Assembly (NCBI GenBank): GCA_023412765.1
Contig: JAEZBX010000225.1
Span: 1 to 38,892, forward strand
Reading direction: 5' to 3'
DNA length: 38,892 nucleotides
From: Bacteroidota bacterium
Lineage (GTDB): Bacteria; Bacteroidota; Bacteroidia; Cytophagales; Cyclobacteriaceae
Position 1 is the stretch's first letter. Each line of letters starts with the position of its first letter. The notes beneath the pieces were generated by a model. The model did no database searches, was not told where the DNA came from, and saw nothing but the letters and a program-made list of their open reading frames with translations. The position numbers and the translations under genes were made by a program. This document shows positions 24,727 through 32,722 of the stretch, one piece after another.

Positions 24727-26748
24727 CTATCGGGATTCTATCATTTTTTGGAGCGCCATGTATTCATCGCGTAGTTTCGCTGCCTCCATAAATTCAAGTT
24801 CCTTCGCAGCTTTCTCCATAGCCTTTCGGGTACGATCGGCCATTTTTATCAATTCTTCTGTGGAAAGGTATGCCACAACAGGATCTGCCGCCATTGTCAA
24901 CTCCTCGCTTTCAACATAGTAATTCTTTACAGCCCGTTTCGAATCAGCCACTTTGGTTTGGCCCAGGATAGAATCCTTTGACCTTAAGATAGTCTTGGGA
25001 ACTATTCCATTCGCCTTGTTATAATCAAGCTGAATTTTTCTTCTTCTATTTGTTTCGTCAATGGCGATCTGCATAGATTCTGTGATGCTGTCTGCATACA
25101 TAATAACCCTCCCGTTTTCATTGCGTGCAGCCCGACCGATAGTCTGTACCAGAGATCGTTGATTTCGCAGAAAGCCTTCCTTGTCTGCATCCAGAATTGC
25201 TACCAATGACACCTCTGGCAGGTCAAGACCTTCCCTCAATAAATTTACGCCTACCAGTACATCAAAGATCCCCAACCGGAGCTCCCTTAGAATTTCAACG
25301 CGATCGAGTGTAGCGACTTCCGAGTGAATATACCTGCACTTTATTCCCACTCGGTCCATATACTTGGTGAGCTCTTCCGCCATTCGCTTTGTAAGTGTTG
25401 TCACCAGTACGCGTTCGCTTTTCTTTACTCGTTCGTCTACTTCTTCCAGTAAGTCGTCAATTTGATTTTTGCTGGGTCGTACGTCAATTTCCGGATCGAG
25501 AAGCCCTGTAGGTCTGATGATCTGTTCTACAACAACCCCTTCAGATTTTCGAAGCTCATATTCAGATGGCGTTGCACTCACGTAAATAACCTGGTTGAGC
25601 AATGATTCAAACTCATTAAAGGTCAACGGCCTGTTATCCAACGCTGAGGGTAGGCGAAAACCAAAGTCCACAAGATTAACTTTTCTTGATCGGTCACCTC
25701 CCCACATTGCTCTCACTTGCGGAACGGTAACGTGACTCTCGTCAATCACCAACAGAAAATCATCGGGAAAATAATCAATGAGACAGAAAGGACGTTGACC
25801 TGGTGATCTTCGGTCAAAATACCGGGAGTAGTTTTCGACCCCCGAACAATAGCCAAGCTCACGCATCATTTCCAAATCAAACTCCGTTCTTTCTTTTAAC
25901 CGCTTTGCCTCAAGATGCCGGCGCTCACCTTCAAACATTTCTACCTGAGCAACCATATCGTCCTGAATCTCACGGATGGCCTGGTGCAAAGTAGATTTTC
26001 CAGTAACAAACAAATTTGCAGGGAAGATCGTCACGACTGTTTCGTCAGATATTTTTTTCCCCGAAACCGGATCTATTCTTTGAATGGACTCAATTTCATC
26101 TCCCCAGAAATAAATACGGACTGCGTAGTCGGCATACGCAAGAAAAACATCTACCGTATCACCCTTAACCCGGAAAGTTCCTCGCTTGAAGTCGAGCTCG
26201 GTTCTGTTATAAAGAATGTCCACCAAAGCGAACAAAAGTTTATTGCGCGACACAACTTCGCCGACTCTTAACTTGATAACATTTTTTCCAAACTCCTCGG
26301 GATTACCAATACCGTAGATACAGGAAACAGATGCTACAACGATCACGTCTCTGCGCCCTGTGAGTAGCGACGACGTTGCGCTAAGGCGAAGTTTTTCAAT
26401 TTCTTCATTGATCGAAAGATCTTTTTCTATATATAAGTTTGATGATGGAATAAATGCTTCCGGCTGGTAGTAATCGTAATAAGAAATGAAATACTCAACA
26501 GCATTTTCTGGAAAAAATTGTTTGAACTCGCCGTAAAGCTGAGCCGCGAGTGTCTTGTTATGACTTAGAACGAGAGTAGGTCTGTTCGTGTTAGCGATGA
26601 CATTTGCCATAGTAAACGTCTTCCCCGACCCGGTAACTCCTAACAAAGTCTGATGAGGTTCGCCCTCCACAACACCTTTTGTTAGTTGCCTGATTGCCTC
26701 CGGCTGATCTCCAGTTGGTTGATATGCGCTTGTTAGTTTGAAATCCAT
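24727..26748 (-). CDS. uvrB: Excinuclease ABC subunit B
   Basis: UvrB is the damage-verifying helicase-like subunit of nucleotide excision repair; it receives damaged DNA from UvrA and recruits UvrC. Its 673 residues match the E. coli length. The Walker A GVTGSGKT is at 37-44, the beta-hairpin motif YYDYYQPEAFIP follows, and the DESH box lies in the middle. The helicase C-terminal blocks LLREGLDLPEVSLVAILDADKEGFLR and QTIGRAARN are intact. The UVR domain, which contacts UvrC, is present at the end (about 635-670). The ATG lies 5 bases from an array of 14-base repeats, which must therefore sit in the uvrB leader. Confidence 0.97.
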   Translation of the reverse strand: MDFKLTSAYQPTGDQPEAIRQLTKGVVEGEPHQTLLGVTGSGKTFTMANVIANTNRPTLVLSHNKTLAAQLYGEFKQFFPENAVEYFISYYDYYQPEAFIPSSNLYIEKDLSINEEIEKLRLSATSSLLTGRRDVIVVASVSCIYGIGNPEEFGKNVIKLRVGEVVSRNKLLFALVDILYNRTELDFKRGTFRVKGDTVDVFLAYADYAVRIYFWGDEIESIQRIDPVSGKKISDETVVTIFPANLFVTGKSTLHQAIREIQDDMVAQVEMFEGERRHLEAKRLKERTEFDLEMMRELGYCSGVENYSRYFDRRSPGQRPFCLIDYFPDDFLLVIDESHVTVPQVRAMWGGDRSRKVNLVDFGFRLPSALDNRPLTFNEFESLLNQVIYVSATPSEYELRKSEGVVVEQIIRPTGLLDPEIDVRPSKNQIDDLLEEVDERVKKSERVLVTTLTKRMAEELTKYMDRVGIKCRYIHSEVATLDRVEILRELRLGIFDVLVGVNLLREGLDLPEVSLVAILDADKEGFLRNQRSLVQTIGRAARNENGRVIMYADSITESMQIAIDETNRRRKIQLDYNKANGIVPKTILRSKDSILGQTKVADSKRAVKNYYVESEELTMAADPVVAYLSTEELIKMADRTRKAMEKAAKELEFMEAAKLRDEYMALQKMIESR

Positions 26749-26753
26749 TTTTC

Positions 26754-26783
26754 GTTATCCGTTAATAGTTATTAGTTAATAGT
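26754..26783 (-). repeat. Left array of 14-base repeats (uvrB leader)
   Basis: On the minus strand this reads ACTATTAACTAATA, then ACTATTAACGGATA, then AC: two tandem 14-base units. It is inverted relative to the array at 26964-26998. A perfect 12-base palindrome, AGGCTCGAGCCT (26784-26795), abuts its inner edge. The array begins 5 bases from the uvrB start codon. Confidence 0.85.
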
Positions 26784-26963
26784 AGGCTCGAGCCTGGTGC
26801 ATCGCTCAATTTCATATTCATTCCCACTAGGTAATTTGAATTAAGTATTCACGTGTCTGCTAAATGCGCGCCCAACGCAGCAAGATTATAACTATCCAGC
26901 AAAAATAAGAATTCCATTACAACGCAGTAAATGACCGGCCAGGCACGCTAGTAAAGGCGTACC

Positions 26964-26998
26964 ACTATTAACGGATAACTATTAACGGATAACTATTA
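26964..26998 (+). repeat. Right array of 14-base repeats (aroE 3' end)
   Basis: ACTATTAACGGATA occurs twice in direct tandem (26964-26977, 26978-26991), followed by a partial unit ACTATTA (26992-26998). The last three bases are the complement of the aroE stop codon. With the left array this brackets about 180 bases of non-coding DNA between inverted repeats. Confidence 0.87.
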
Positions 26999-27739
26999 GT
27001 TATTCCAGATGAGCCAGGACTTTTCCGCTTGTACGTGAAGCATTTCCAACCCGTTCTTAATGGTGGCTCCACGCATTTCAGCTTTTTGCAAGAACATTGT
27101 GCGCGCTGGGTTGTAGATGAGATCATAAACAAAATGATCTGCCCCGATCTGTTCGAAATCAATGTTAGGCATTGTTTCGGTGTTAGGGCTCATGCCGAGT
27201 GGGGTGGTGTTGATGACTAATTGTGACTCTGCTATGAGTTTTGGATGTTTTTCCAAATGTTCATAGGTGACAACTCCTTTTTTGGCTTCGCGTGAAACTA
27301 CCTTGAATTCTATGTTGAGTTTTTTCAGCGCTTCCTGAACAGCCTTTGAAGAGCCCCCGGTTCCCAGAATAAGTGCCTTGAAAGTTCTGTCCTTTGGCAG
27401 CCATTTTTCCAGGGTCTCAAGAAAAGCTTCGGAGTCGGTATTATAACCTTTCAATTTCCCATCTTTAATTTTGATGACGTTAACGGCACCAATTTTTTTT
27501 GCAAACCCATCCACTTCGTCCAGGTATTTGATGACTTGCTCCTTATATGGAATCGTTACGTTAAGTCCGGTTAGGCCCTTTGTATCTTTTAGAAGGGGTT
27601 CAATATCGGAGATGTTTTTCAATGGAAATAGTTCGTAGTGATAATCTCGTAGTCCTTCGCGAAAAAACTTTTCATCAAAATATGACTTTGAAAACGAATG
27701 ACTAACAGTTGCACCAATTAGTCCGAATATTTTTTCCAT
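26996..27739 (-). CDS. aroE: Shikimate dehydrogenase
   Basis: AroE reduces 3-dehydroshikimate to shikimate with NADPH in aromatic amino acid synthesis. The substrate-binding SHSFS motif lies at 13-17, the catalytic lysine is Lys66 (NVTIPYKEQ) and its aspartate partner is Asp102 (GYNTDSEAF). The NADP loop is LGTGGSSKA (125-133), and the C-terminal block VYDLIYNPARTMFL is diagnostic. At 247 residues it is a little shorter than E. coli AroE (272). The stop codon falls inside a 14-base repeat unit, so the extreme C-terminus (IWNN) may be set by the repeat. The start lies 2 bases from the end of the DUF368 gene. Confidence 0.95.
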   Translation of the reverse strand: MEKIFGLIGATVSHSFSKSYFDEKFFREGLRDYHYELFPLKNISDIEPLLKDTKGLTGLNVTIPYKEQVIKYLDEVDGFAKKIGAVNVIKIKDGKLKGYNTDSEAFLETLEKWLPKDRTFKALILGTGGSSKAVQEALKKLNIEFKVVSREAKKGVVTYEHLEKHPKLIAESQLVINTTPLGMSPNTETMPNIDFEQIGADHFVYDLIYNPARTMFLQKAEMRGATIKNGLEMLHVQAEKSWLIWNN

Positions 27740-27741
27740 GT

Positions 27742-28683
27742 TCAGATTGTTGTTTTGCGCCGCGAGGCGATTCTTTCAATAAGTACTACGATAAATACGC
27801 CAAGTGCCATCATCAATATTGCCTGTAAAACTTGCGGGTCTTTTCCGGTCGTTGCATAATAATCCCAGGGTAAGATACTTTTGTCAAATGCAGTTACCTG
27901 TTCGCCTTTTCGGTTAGTGGCAAATTCAAGCACTTCACGCCAGGGCCATACCTTGTTCAAGAATCCTAACATAACTCCCGCCAGGATAGCCATCGTTCGC
28001 AAGTAGTTCCTGTGAAGAAAGTAGTAAGCAATTCTCGAGAAACCTGCAAAGCCAACGGCATACCCCAGTGTAAATATTAGAATTGCAATAATAACGAATT
28101 CTGCAAATGTTGACGCGATGAATCCGTATTGTCCTAATAGAATTAGAACGAACACAAATGATATTCCTGGTATCAGTGCCATTGATCCGGCCAGCACACC
28201 TGCGCCAAAAATGGTTAACAAGGTTCGTGGGAACTGAACGGGTTGAATAAAACTTAAGCCTACCGCGATAAGCAGAGCGAGACTAAAGCACATAATATCG
28301 CCTGAATCCCATTTTTTTATTTCTTCCCGCATAACAAGTGGTGTTGCCATAAAGATCACACTAAAGAAAAATGCGCTGGTCGGGATCGGGTAGTGCTTGA
28401 GTCCTGTCAAGATAAGGCGAGATAGGCCAACAATTCCGGTTATCGTCCCAGAGAGCACCGCGAGGAGGAAATTACCATTGACGTACTTCCAAAAGTCCCT
28501 GAATTTCTTGTTTGCGAGCAACTTTAGAGCTTGTCGGTCAAATGCTCGTATTGATCGAATCAATTCTGGATACACCCCGGTGAGGATTGCCCCTGTGCCC
28601 GCTGAAACTCCCGGAGCAGCGTCAGCCGCGCCCATGAAAATACCCTTTACGTACAAGAAAATATAGTCTTGTCTTTTTCTCAA
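27742..28683 (-). CDS. DUF368 membrane protein, putative undecaprenyl-phosphate translocase
   Basis: The 313-residue protein has eight or more hydrophobic segments and opens with the family signature KGIFMGAADAAPGVSAGTGA. A second copy of the pattern occurs mid-protein (AGSMALIPGISFVFVLILLG), consistent with inverted repeats. DUF368 proteins (PopT) have been linked genetically to moving undecaprenyl phosphate back across the membrane after cell-wall and polysaccharide polymer synthesis. That activity is plausible here because the window also encodes MraY, MurG and a polysaccharide export system. It is packed between comA (12 bases) and aroE (2 bases), so expression is probably shared. The family assignment is firm; the activity is carried over from other species. 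Confidence 0.85.
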   Translation of the reverse strand: MRKRQDYIFLYVKGIFMGAADAAPGVSAGTGAILTGVYPELIRSIRAFDRQALKLLANKKFRDFWKYVNGNFLLAVLSGTITGIVGLSRLILTGLKHYPIPTSAFFFSVIFMATPLVMREEIKKWDSGDIMCFSLALLIAVGLSFIQPVQFPRTLLTIFGAGVLAGSMALIPGISFVFVLILLGQYGFIASTFAEFVIIAILIFTLGYAVGFAGFSRIAYYFLHRNYLRTMAILAGVMLGFLNKVWPWREVLEFATNRKGEQVTAFDKSILPWDYYATTGKDPQVLQAILMMALGVFIVVLIERIASRRKTTI

Positions 28684-28695
28684 AACGACATGGCC

Positions 28696-29499
28696 TTAAT
28701 CGATCTCAAAGGGAGGGGCTGTGTTCGTATTTTTTCTTTCAATTCCAAGGAAATGCAGAAAGGTATCACCTCGAAGTCCCAGCCTGATGGTCTCGAGCGG
28801 GATCACTTCTTCCGGTGCAATATTCCCCAAGTTTACATTAGCACCGAGTAACTTGACAAACCAAACTTGCTGGGCTTTTTGTGGTGCTTCCCAAATAATT
28901 TTCTCGAACGGTATTTTGGTTAATATTTCCTGAACGAGTCCTGAACGTACTTCGCCTGTAGATCTGAACAATCCAACATTGCCGCCCTCGCGGGCTTCAC
29001 CGATTACTTTCCAGGCACCAGCATCCAATTCCCTTTGCATTAGCTCTATCCATTGATAAGGGGGAATGATCTTGTCGGCATCCTTAGAACCAACCTCCGA
29101 CAAAACTGTGACCTGCTCAGCAAGTTTGATGATGTAATCACATTTCTTTTCATGGTCTATGTCCATCGATCCGTCAGAAACCTCAGCGAAAGACATGTCG
29201 TATTTGTCAAGGAGCTTCCGATAATCATCAAACTGATTTCTGATGACAAAGGCCTCGAACAATGTTCCTCCAAAGTAGACGGGTATTCCCGCTTCTTTAT
29301 AAACCTTAAGTTTGTCTTTGAGGTTTGGGGTCACGAAAGAAGTAGCCCAGCCAAGTTTGACGATGTCAACATGATCGGCGGAAGTACTGGCAAAATCTTC
29401 AGCTTGTCGAATGCTGAGGCCTTTGTCCATGGCCATGGTAAATCCGTATTGTCTGGGCTTAGTTGTACGCTCAGGCAGACTATTAAGATCGAAATTCAT
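28696..29499 (-). CDS. ComA-like phosphosulfolactate synthase
   Basis: The family enzyme adds sulfite to phosphoenolpyruvate, giving (2R)-phospho-3-sulfolactate, the first step of coenzyme M synthesis in methanogens. The whole TIM-barrel pattern is present: DKGLS, VKLGWATS, VYFGGTLFEAF, EVSDGSMDI, VLSEVGSKD, GEAREGGNVGLF, WEAPQKAQQVWFVKLLG, NLGNI and LETIRLGLRGDTF near the C-terminus. Length (267) fits, with a short extra tail. No ComB, ComC or ComDE homologue lies nearby, so the fate of the product is unclear; sulfolactate or cysteate for sulfonolipids is one option. Its ATG overlaps the stop of the upstream TPR gene by one base. Confidence 0.88.
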   Translation of the reverse strand: MNFDLNSLPERTTKPRQYGFTMAMDKGLSIRQAEDFASTSADHVDIVKLGWATSFVTPNLKDKLKVYKEAGIPVYFGGTLFEAFVIRNQFDDYRKLLDKYDMSFAEVSDGSMDIDHEKKCDYIIKLAEQVTVLSEVGSKDADKIIPPYQWIELMQRELDAGAWKVIGEAREGGNVGLFRSTGEVRSGLVQEILTKIPFEKIIWEAPQKAQQVWFVKLLGANVNLGNIAPEEVIPLETIRLGLRGDTFLHFLGIERKNTNTAPPFEID

Positions 29500-30905
29500 T
29501 AATTGTTTTCTTTTCTAAACTGTTCGATGATCTTATACAACGCCTTTTGTGTTTCCATTTTCGGGAAAAAATCAAACAGGGCAGTATGACCATCAAAGTC
29601 TAAAATTAAAGCATTTTCCAGATAATTAAATGCTTCTTTAAATCGACCAGCTTCGATGAGGTAAACTGTCATGCGATAATAAAATTCAGCATCGTTTGGA
29701 ATGTCGTCGAATCCTTGTGATAAGGTGTCGATTGCCTTTTCATAATCGCCTTGCTCATAAAAGATAAATGACCAATTGAGCCATATTTCCTTGTCGGTTG
29801 GTTCAAGTTTGCTGGCTTCTTCATAAGCGTCAATGCTGGAAATAGTATTTCCAACTTTAAATTCTGCATGGGCGACCGACTTCCAGTATTCTGCGTTTTC
29901 AGTGTTGATCTTTAATGCCTTGTTATAAAAGTGCAACGCCTGATACCATTTTTCTTGCTTCTCCAAACACGCTCCTGCTCCAAACCAGGCCTCGTCATAA
30001 AGGGTATCCAGCTTAGTGGCTTTCTGAAAATATTTCAAGCCAAGCTCATATTGCTCAAGACTTTCATATGCGGCGCCGAGGCAGCAATACACTTCAGGAC
30101 TTGGACCTTCGATGTCAACGGTCTTCCTAAACGCATCAAGCGCTTTTGTATATTCACCCATGTTCATATAGGTGTTGCCAGTATTGAAATGAGCGGACGC
30201 GAACGAGTCATCTATAGTTATTGCATAATCATATGCCTGTAGAGCTTCCTGGTATTTCTCAAGTTTATTGTAAACAATACCTAGATTATACCACGCGGCG
30301 GTAGAGTACGGATCTTCGTCAATAAATTTCTGATAGTATTCGATACTGCTCTCTAACTGGCCTGTGAGGTCTAAGCAAAATGCTAATTCGTACAAAGAAC
30401 CGTCGTGATTGATATTGAACTCAATTGATTTCTTATACGCGTCGATAGCATTCTGATAATCCTCCATACTTTGATAAGCAAGCCCAATGCTGTAATACAC
30501 TTCATCCTTATCGTCAGCAAGCAATAATGCTTTTTCATAATTCTGAATTGCATCAGCATGCTTTCCCTGAAGAGAAAGAATTGACCCCTTCGTTAAAAAG
30601 ATTTCGGGATCGTTGGGTTGCAACGCATGCGCCTGATCCAAAAGTTCAAGTGCCTGATCATACTCTTCAAGGTTCGAAAGGATCTGCGCCTTGATAGTGA
30701 TAAGTTCTATTGAAAAAGGATATTGGCTTATGGCTTGATTGACGGCTTGAAGCGCTTTGTTGTGTTTACCACGGAACATGTAATGTTCAATGATTTGCTC
30801 GTAAGCATCCAGATCAAAAAATTCTGCTCTCTTTTTTCTAAGATGATCTTCAAATCTTTTAATAAGCTCGTTGCCTTCCTCTCTTTTGCGATATTCTTTC
30901 GACAT
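29499..30905 (-). CDS. Tetratricopeptide-repeat protein
   Basis: The 468-residue protein consists almost entirely of TPR units, roughly eleven, from about residue 38 to 430. Typical units are AWYNLGIVYNKLEKYQEALQ and AHFNTGNTYMNMGEYTKALD. There is no signal peptide or membrane segment, so it is probably cytoplasmic. The N-terminus (about 1-35) is highly charged. TPR arrays bind protein partners; the partner is unknown. Its stop overlaps the comA start by one base, which suggests coupled translation with the phosphosulfolactate synthase gene. A 57-base gap separates it from the epimerase gene upstream. Confidence 0.88.
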   Translation of the reverse strand: MSKEYRKREEGNELIKRFEDHLRKKRAEFFDLDAYEQIIEHYMFRGKHNKALQAVNQAISQYPFSIELITIKAQILSNLEEYDQALELLDQAHALQPNDPEIFLTKGSILSLQGKHADAIQNYEKALLLADDKDEVYYSIGLAYQSMEDYQNAIDAYKKSIEFNINHDGSLYELAFCLDLTGQLESSIEYYQKFIDEDPYSTAAWYNLGIVYNKLEKYQEALQAYDYAITIDDSFASAHFNTGNTYMNMGEYTKALDAFRKTVDIEGPSPEVYCCLGAAYESLEQYELGLKYFQKATKLDTLYDEAWFGAGACLEKQEKWYQALHFYNKALKINTENAEYWKSVAHAEFKVGNTISSIDAYEEASKLEPTDKEIWLNWSFIFYEQGDYEKAIDTLSQGFDDIPNDAEFYYRMTVYLIEAGRFKEAFNYLENALILDFDGHTALFDFFPKMETQKALYKIIEQFRKENN

Positions 30906-30962
30906 GGGCTAGAATCGTTTTCCTAAAATAGGTAAATCCAGGGTAAAGCTAAGGTATAAACT

Positions 30963-31949
30963 CTATTTTTTAGAGTTGAATTTCTTATTATAATAGCTAC
31001 AGCACCACTCCAGAGTGTTATCAATCGACTGAAACTCAAAATTTAGGATTTTCTTGATTTTTTTGTTATCATAGAAAAATCTTGTATCAGCGATTTGTGC
31101 AGTCTCATGAGTGATCATTGGCTCTGATCCAGTTGCAAATGTTCTTATACTCTCCAATTTCGCTGCCATCATCAACATCTTTTTTGAAAGCCGTATTCGC
31201 GGTGTTTGCACCTTAAAATGAGCCGCTATTTTTTCAAACAAAGTTTTAAACGGAATATTTCCCGCATTAATAATAAAACGTTCACCGCTATGGTTTCGGT
31301 CTGCAAATTCACAGGCGATCGCAGCAACATCCCGCACGTCAACATAGTTCAAATATGCATCTATATAAAAAGGTCTTTCTTTCCATGCATACCTAAAAAT
31401 TTTCGCGCTGCTCCTATGCCAGTCAGCTGGTGCTAAAATAACGGATGGATTAAGCGTCACGGTATTTAATCCTTCTTCCTGCCCGCGAAATACTTCAAGC
31501 TCAGCCTTATATTTTGATTTTGCATAGACGCTGTTGAAAGGGCTGTCAACCCATTTATTGCTTTCATCAATTAATGTTTGATCTTTTTGCCGACCGAGTG
31601 CAGCCACTGAACTGATATGAACTAATTTCCTCATGTTTTGTTCAAGACAGGCATTAACAACATTGCGTGTTCCGATCGCATTAATCTCCATGATTTCGTT
31701 TGCGCGATGGGTGTTATAGGACACAACGGCAGCCGAATGGATGACATGCGTGCAGTCTTTAAGTGCTTCTTCTAATGAAAGAGGATTCAGAATATCTGCA
31801 TCCCGCCAGGTAATTTTTTCTGCCACATCATTTAACAATGATGTATCGCTTCCACTGCGTTTCAGCGCAACAAATGGTTTTTGCCCATCGATAAGCTTTC
31901 TGACAATAAAACTACCGAGCAGGCCATTCGCCCCGCTAATGGCTATCAT
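30963..31949 (-). CDS. NAD-dependent epimerase/dehydratase (extended SDR)
   Basis: The 328-residue protein is an extended short-chain dehydrogenase. The NAD(P) loop is GANGLLG (6-12), the catalytic residues are Ser113/Ser114 region and Tyr142-x3-Lys146 (YAKSK), and DADILN follows the second strand. Overall it resembles dihydroflavonol-4-reductase-like or sugar-nucleotide epimerase members. Substrate cannot be fixed from sequence. It follows the capsule-type export genes by 47 bases, so a role in sugar-nucleotide modification is possible, but similar enzymes also act on lipids and secondary metabolites. Confidence 0.85.
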   Translation of the reverse strand: MIAISGANGLLGSFIVRKLIDGQKPFVALKRSGSDTSLLNDVAEKITWRDADILNPLSLEEALKDCTHVIHSAAVVSYNTHRANEIMEINAIGTRNVVNACLEQNMRKLVHISSVAALGRQKDQTLIDESNKWVDSPFNSVYAKSKYKAELEVFRGQEEGLNTVTLNPSVILAPADWHRSSAKIFRYAWKERPFYIDAYLNYVDVRDVAAIACEFADRNHSGERFIINAGNIPFKTLFEKIAAHFKVQTPRIRLSKKMLMMAAKLESIRTFATGSEPMITHETAQIADTRFFYDNKKIKKILNFEFQSIDNTLEWCCSYYNKKFNSKK

Positions 31950-31996
31950 AAGAAATTGTTTTACTTTCCCGAAACGTACGAGCTAAAACCGGAATG

Positions 31997-32722
31997 TCAA
32001 AGGGAATTATTTAGTAAGGGAAGTGCTAAAGCCTTTTGAAAGTATTTCATCTGCTGTGCTTCCTCAACCAGCCTTACATGTTGATAGTGATGACAGTCGC
32101 TGCCTAGTAAATGTACCCACCCTTTGTCAATTAACTTGTGCGCTGTATTCTGAACAACTTTGGAATAGTGTCCTGTAATTGAACTTATGTTCACTTGAAA
32201 CAACACACCACGATCCAACAAATCTTTTGCTTTATCAGGATTGTCCTGAATATACGCGTATCGCTCCGGGTGCGCTAGTATAGGCTTATACCCCTTCGTT
32301 GTGGCCAGAAATATAAAGTCCCTAAGATTAAATGGTTCGTTTAAAAAATTCGTTTCAAAGAGAAGATAGTTTTTCCCGAAGGTCAGCATCCGTTGATCTT
32401 CGTCTACCATTCGAAATACATACTCATCAAGATAATATTCGGCAGCTGCCTGGATCTCAACATCAACCTCCTGATTTTTGAGGTACGTTTGTAGTTTTGC
32501 AAGGCGTGCAAGAATCCGGTCAGTCGTGTTCCTGAAGGTGTCACTCATCACGTGAGGAGTTGTTATCAGTTTCCGATAACCGATCTTTTGGAAATGAAGA
32601 ATAATATCCTCGGATTCTTCATACGTCTGCACACCATCATCCAGACCTGGTAGCAGGTGAGAATGTATATCTACTGTTAATGCGTTAACAGGTTTTTTCG
32701 TTTCTTTTTTCGACCAAAACAC
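31997..32722 (-). CDS. CpsB/YwqE-type PHP-family tyrosine phosphatase
   Basis: This 241-residue PHP-superfamily enzyme resembles CpsB, CapC and YwqE, manganese-dependent phosphatases that remove phosphate from Wzc-type tyrosine kinases. Metal-binding histidines are visible: His20 and His22 (DIHSHLLPGLDDG), His57 (TTPHVM), and later LAHPERY and GSDCHHY. The GTG start overlaps the wzc TAG stop by one base, and an in-frame stop just upstream excludes a longer start. Direct adjacency and translational coupling to a Wzc-type kinase support the pairing. Loss of this activity alters capsule production in streptococci. Confidence 0.92.
   Translation of the reverse strand: MFWSKKETKKPVNALTVDIHSHLLPGLDDGVQTYEESEDIILHFQKIGYRKLITTPHVMSDTFRNTTDRILARLAKLQTYLKNQEVDVEIQAAAEYYLDEYVFRMVDEDQRMLTFGKNYLLFETNFLNEPFNLRDFIFLATTKGYKPILAHPERYAYIQDNPDKAKDLLDRGVLFQVNISSITGHYSKVVQNTAHKLIDKGWVHLLGSDCHHYQHVRLVEEAQQMKYFQKALALPLLNNSL

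Noticed and set aside
26900..26907. CAAAAATA as a minus-strand -7 element for uvrB
   Set aside because: The sequence fits TAnnTTTG on the minus strand, but the nearest upstream TTG is only 12 bases away, outside the usual spacing.
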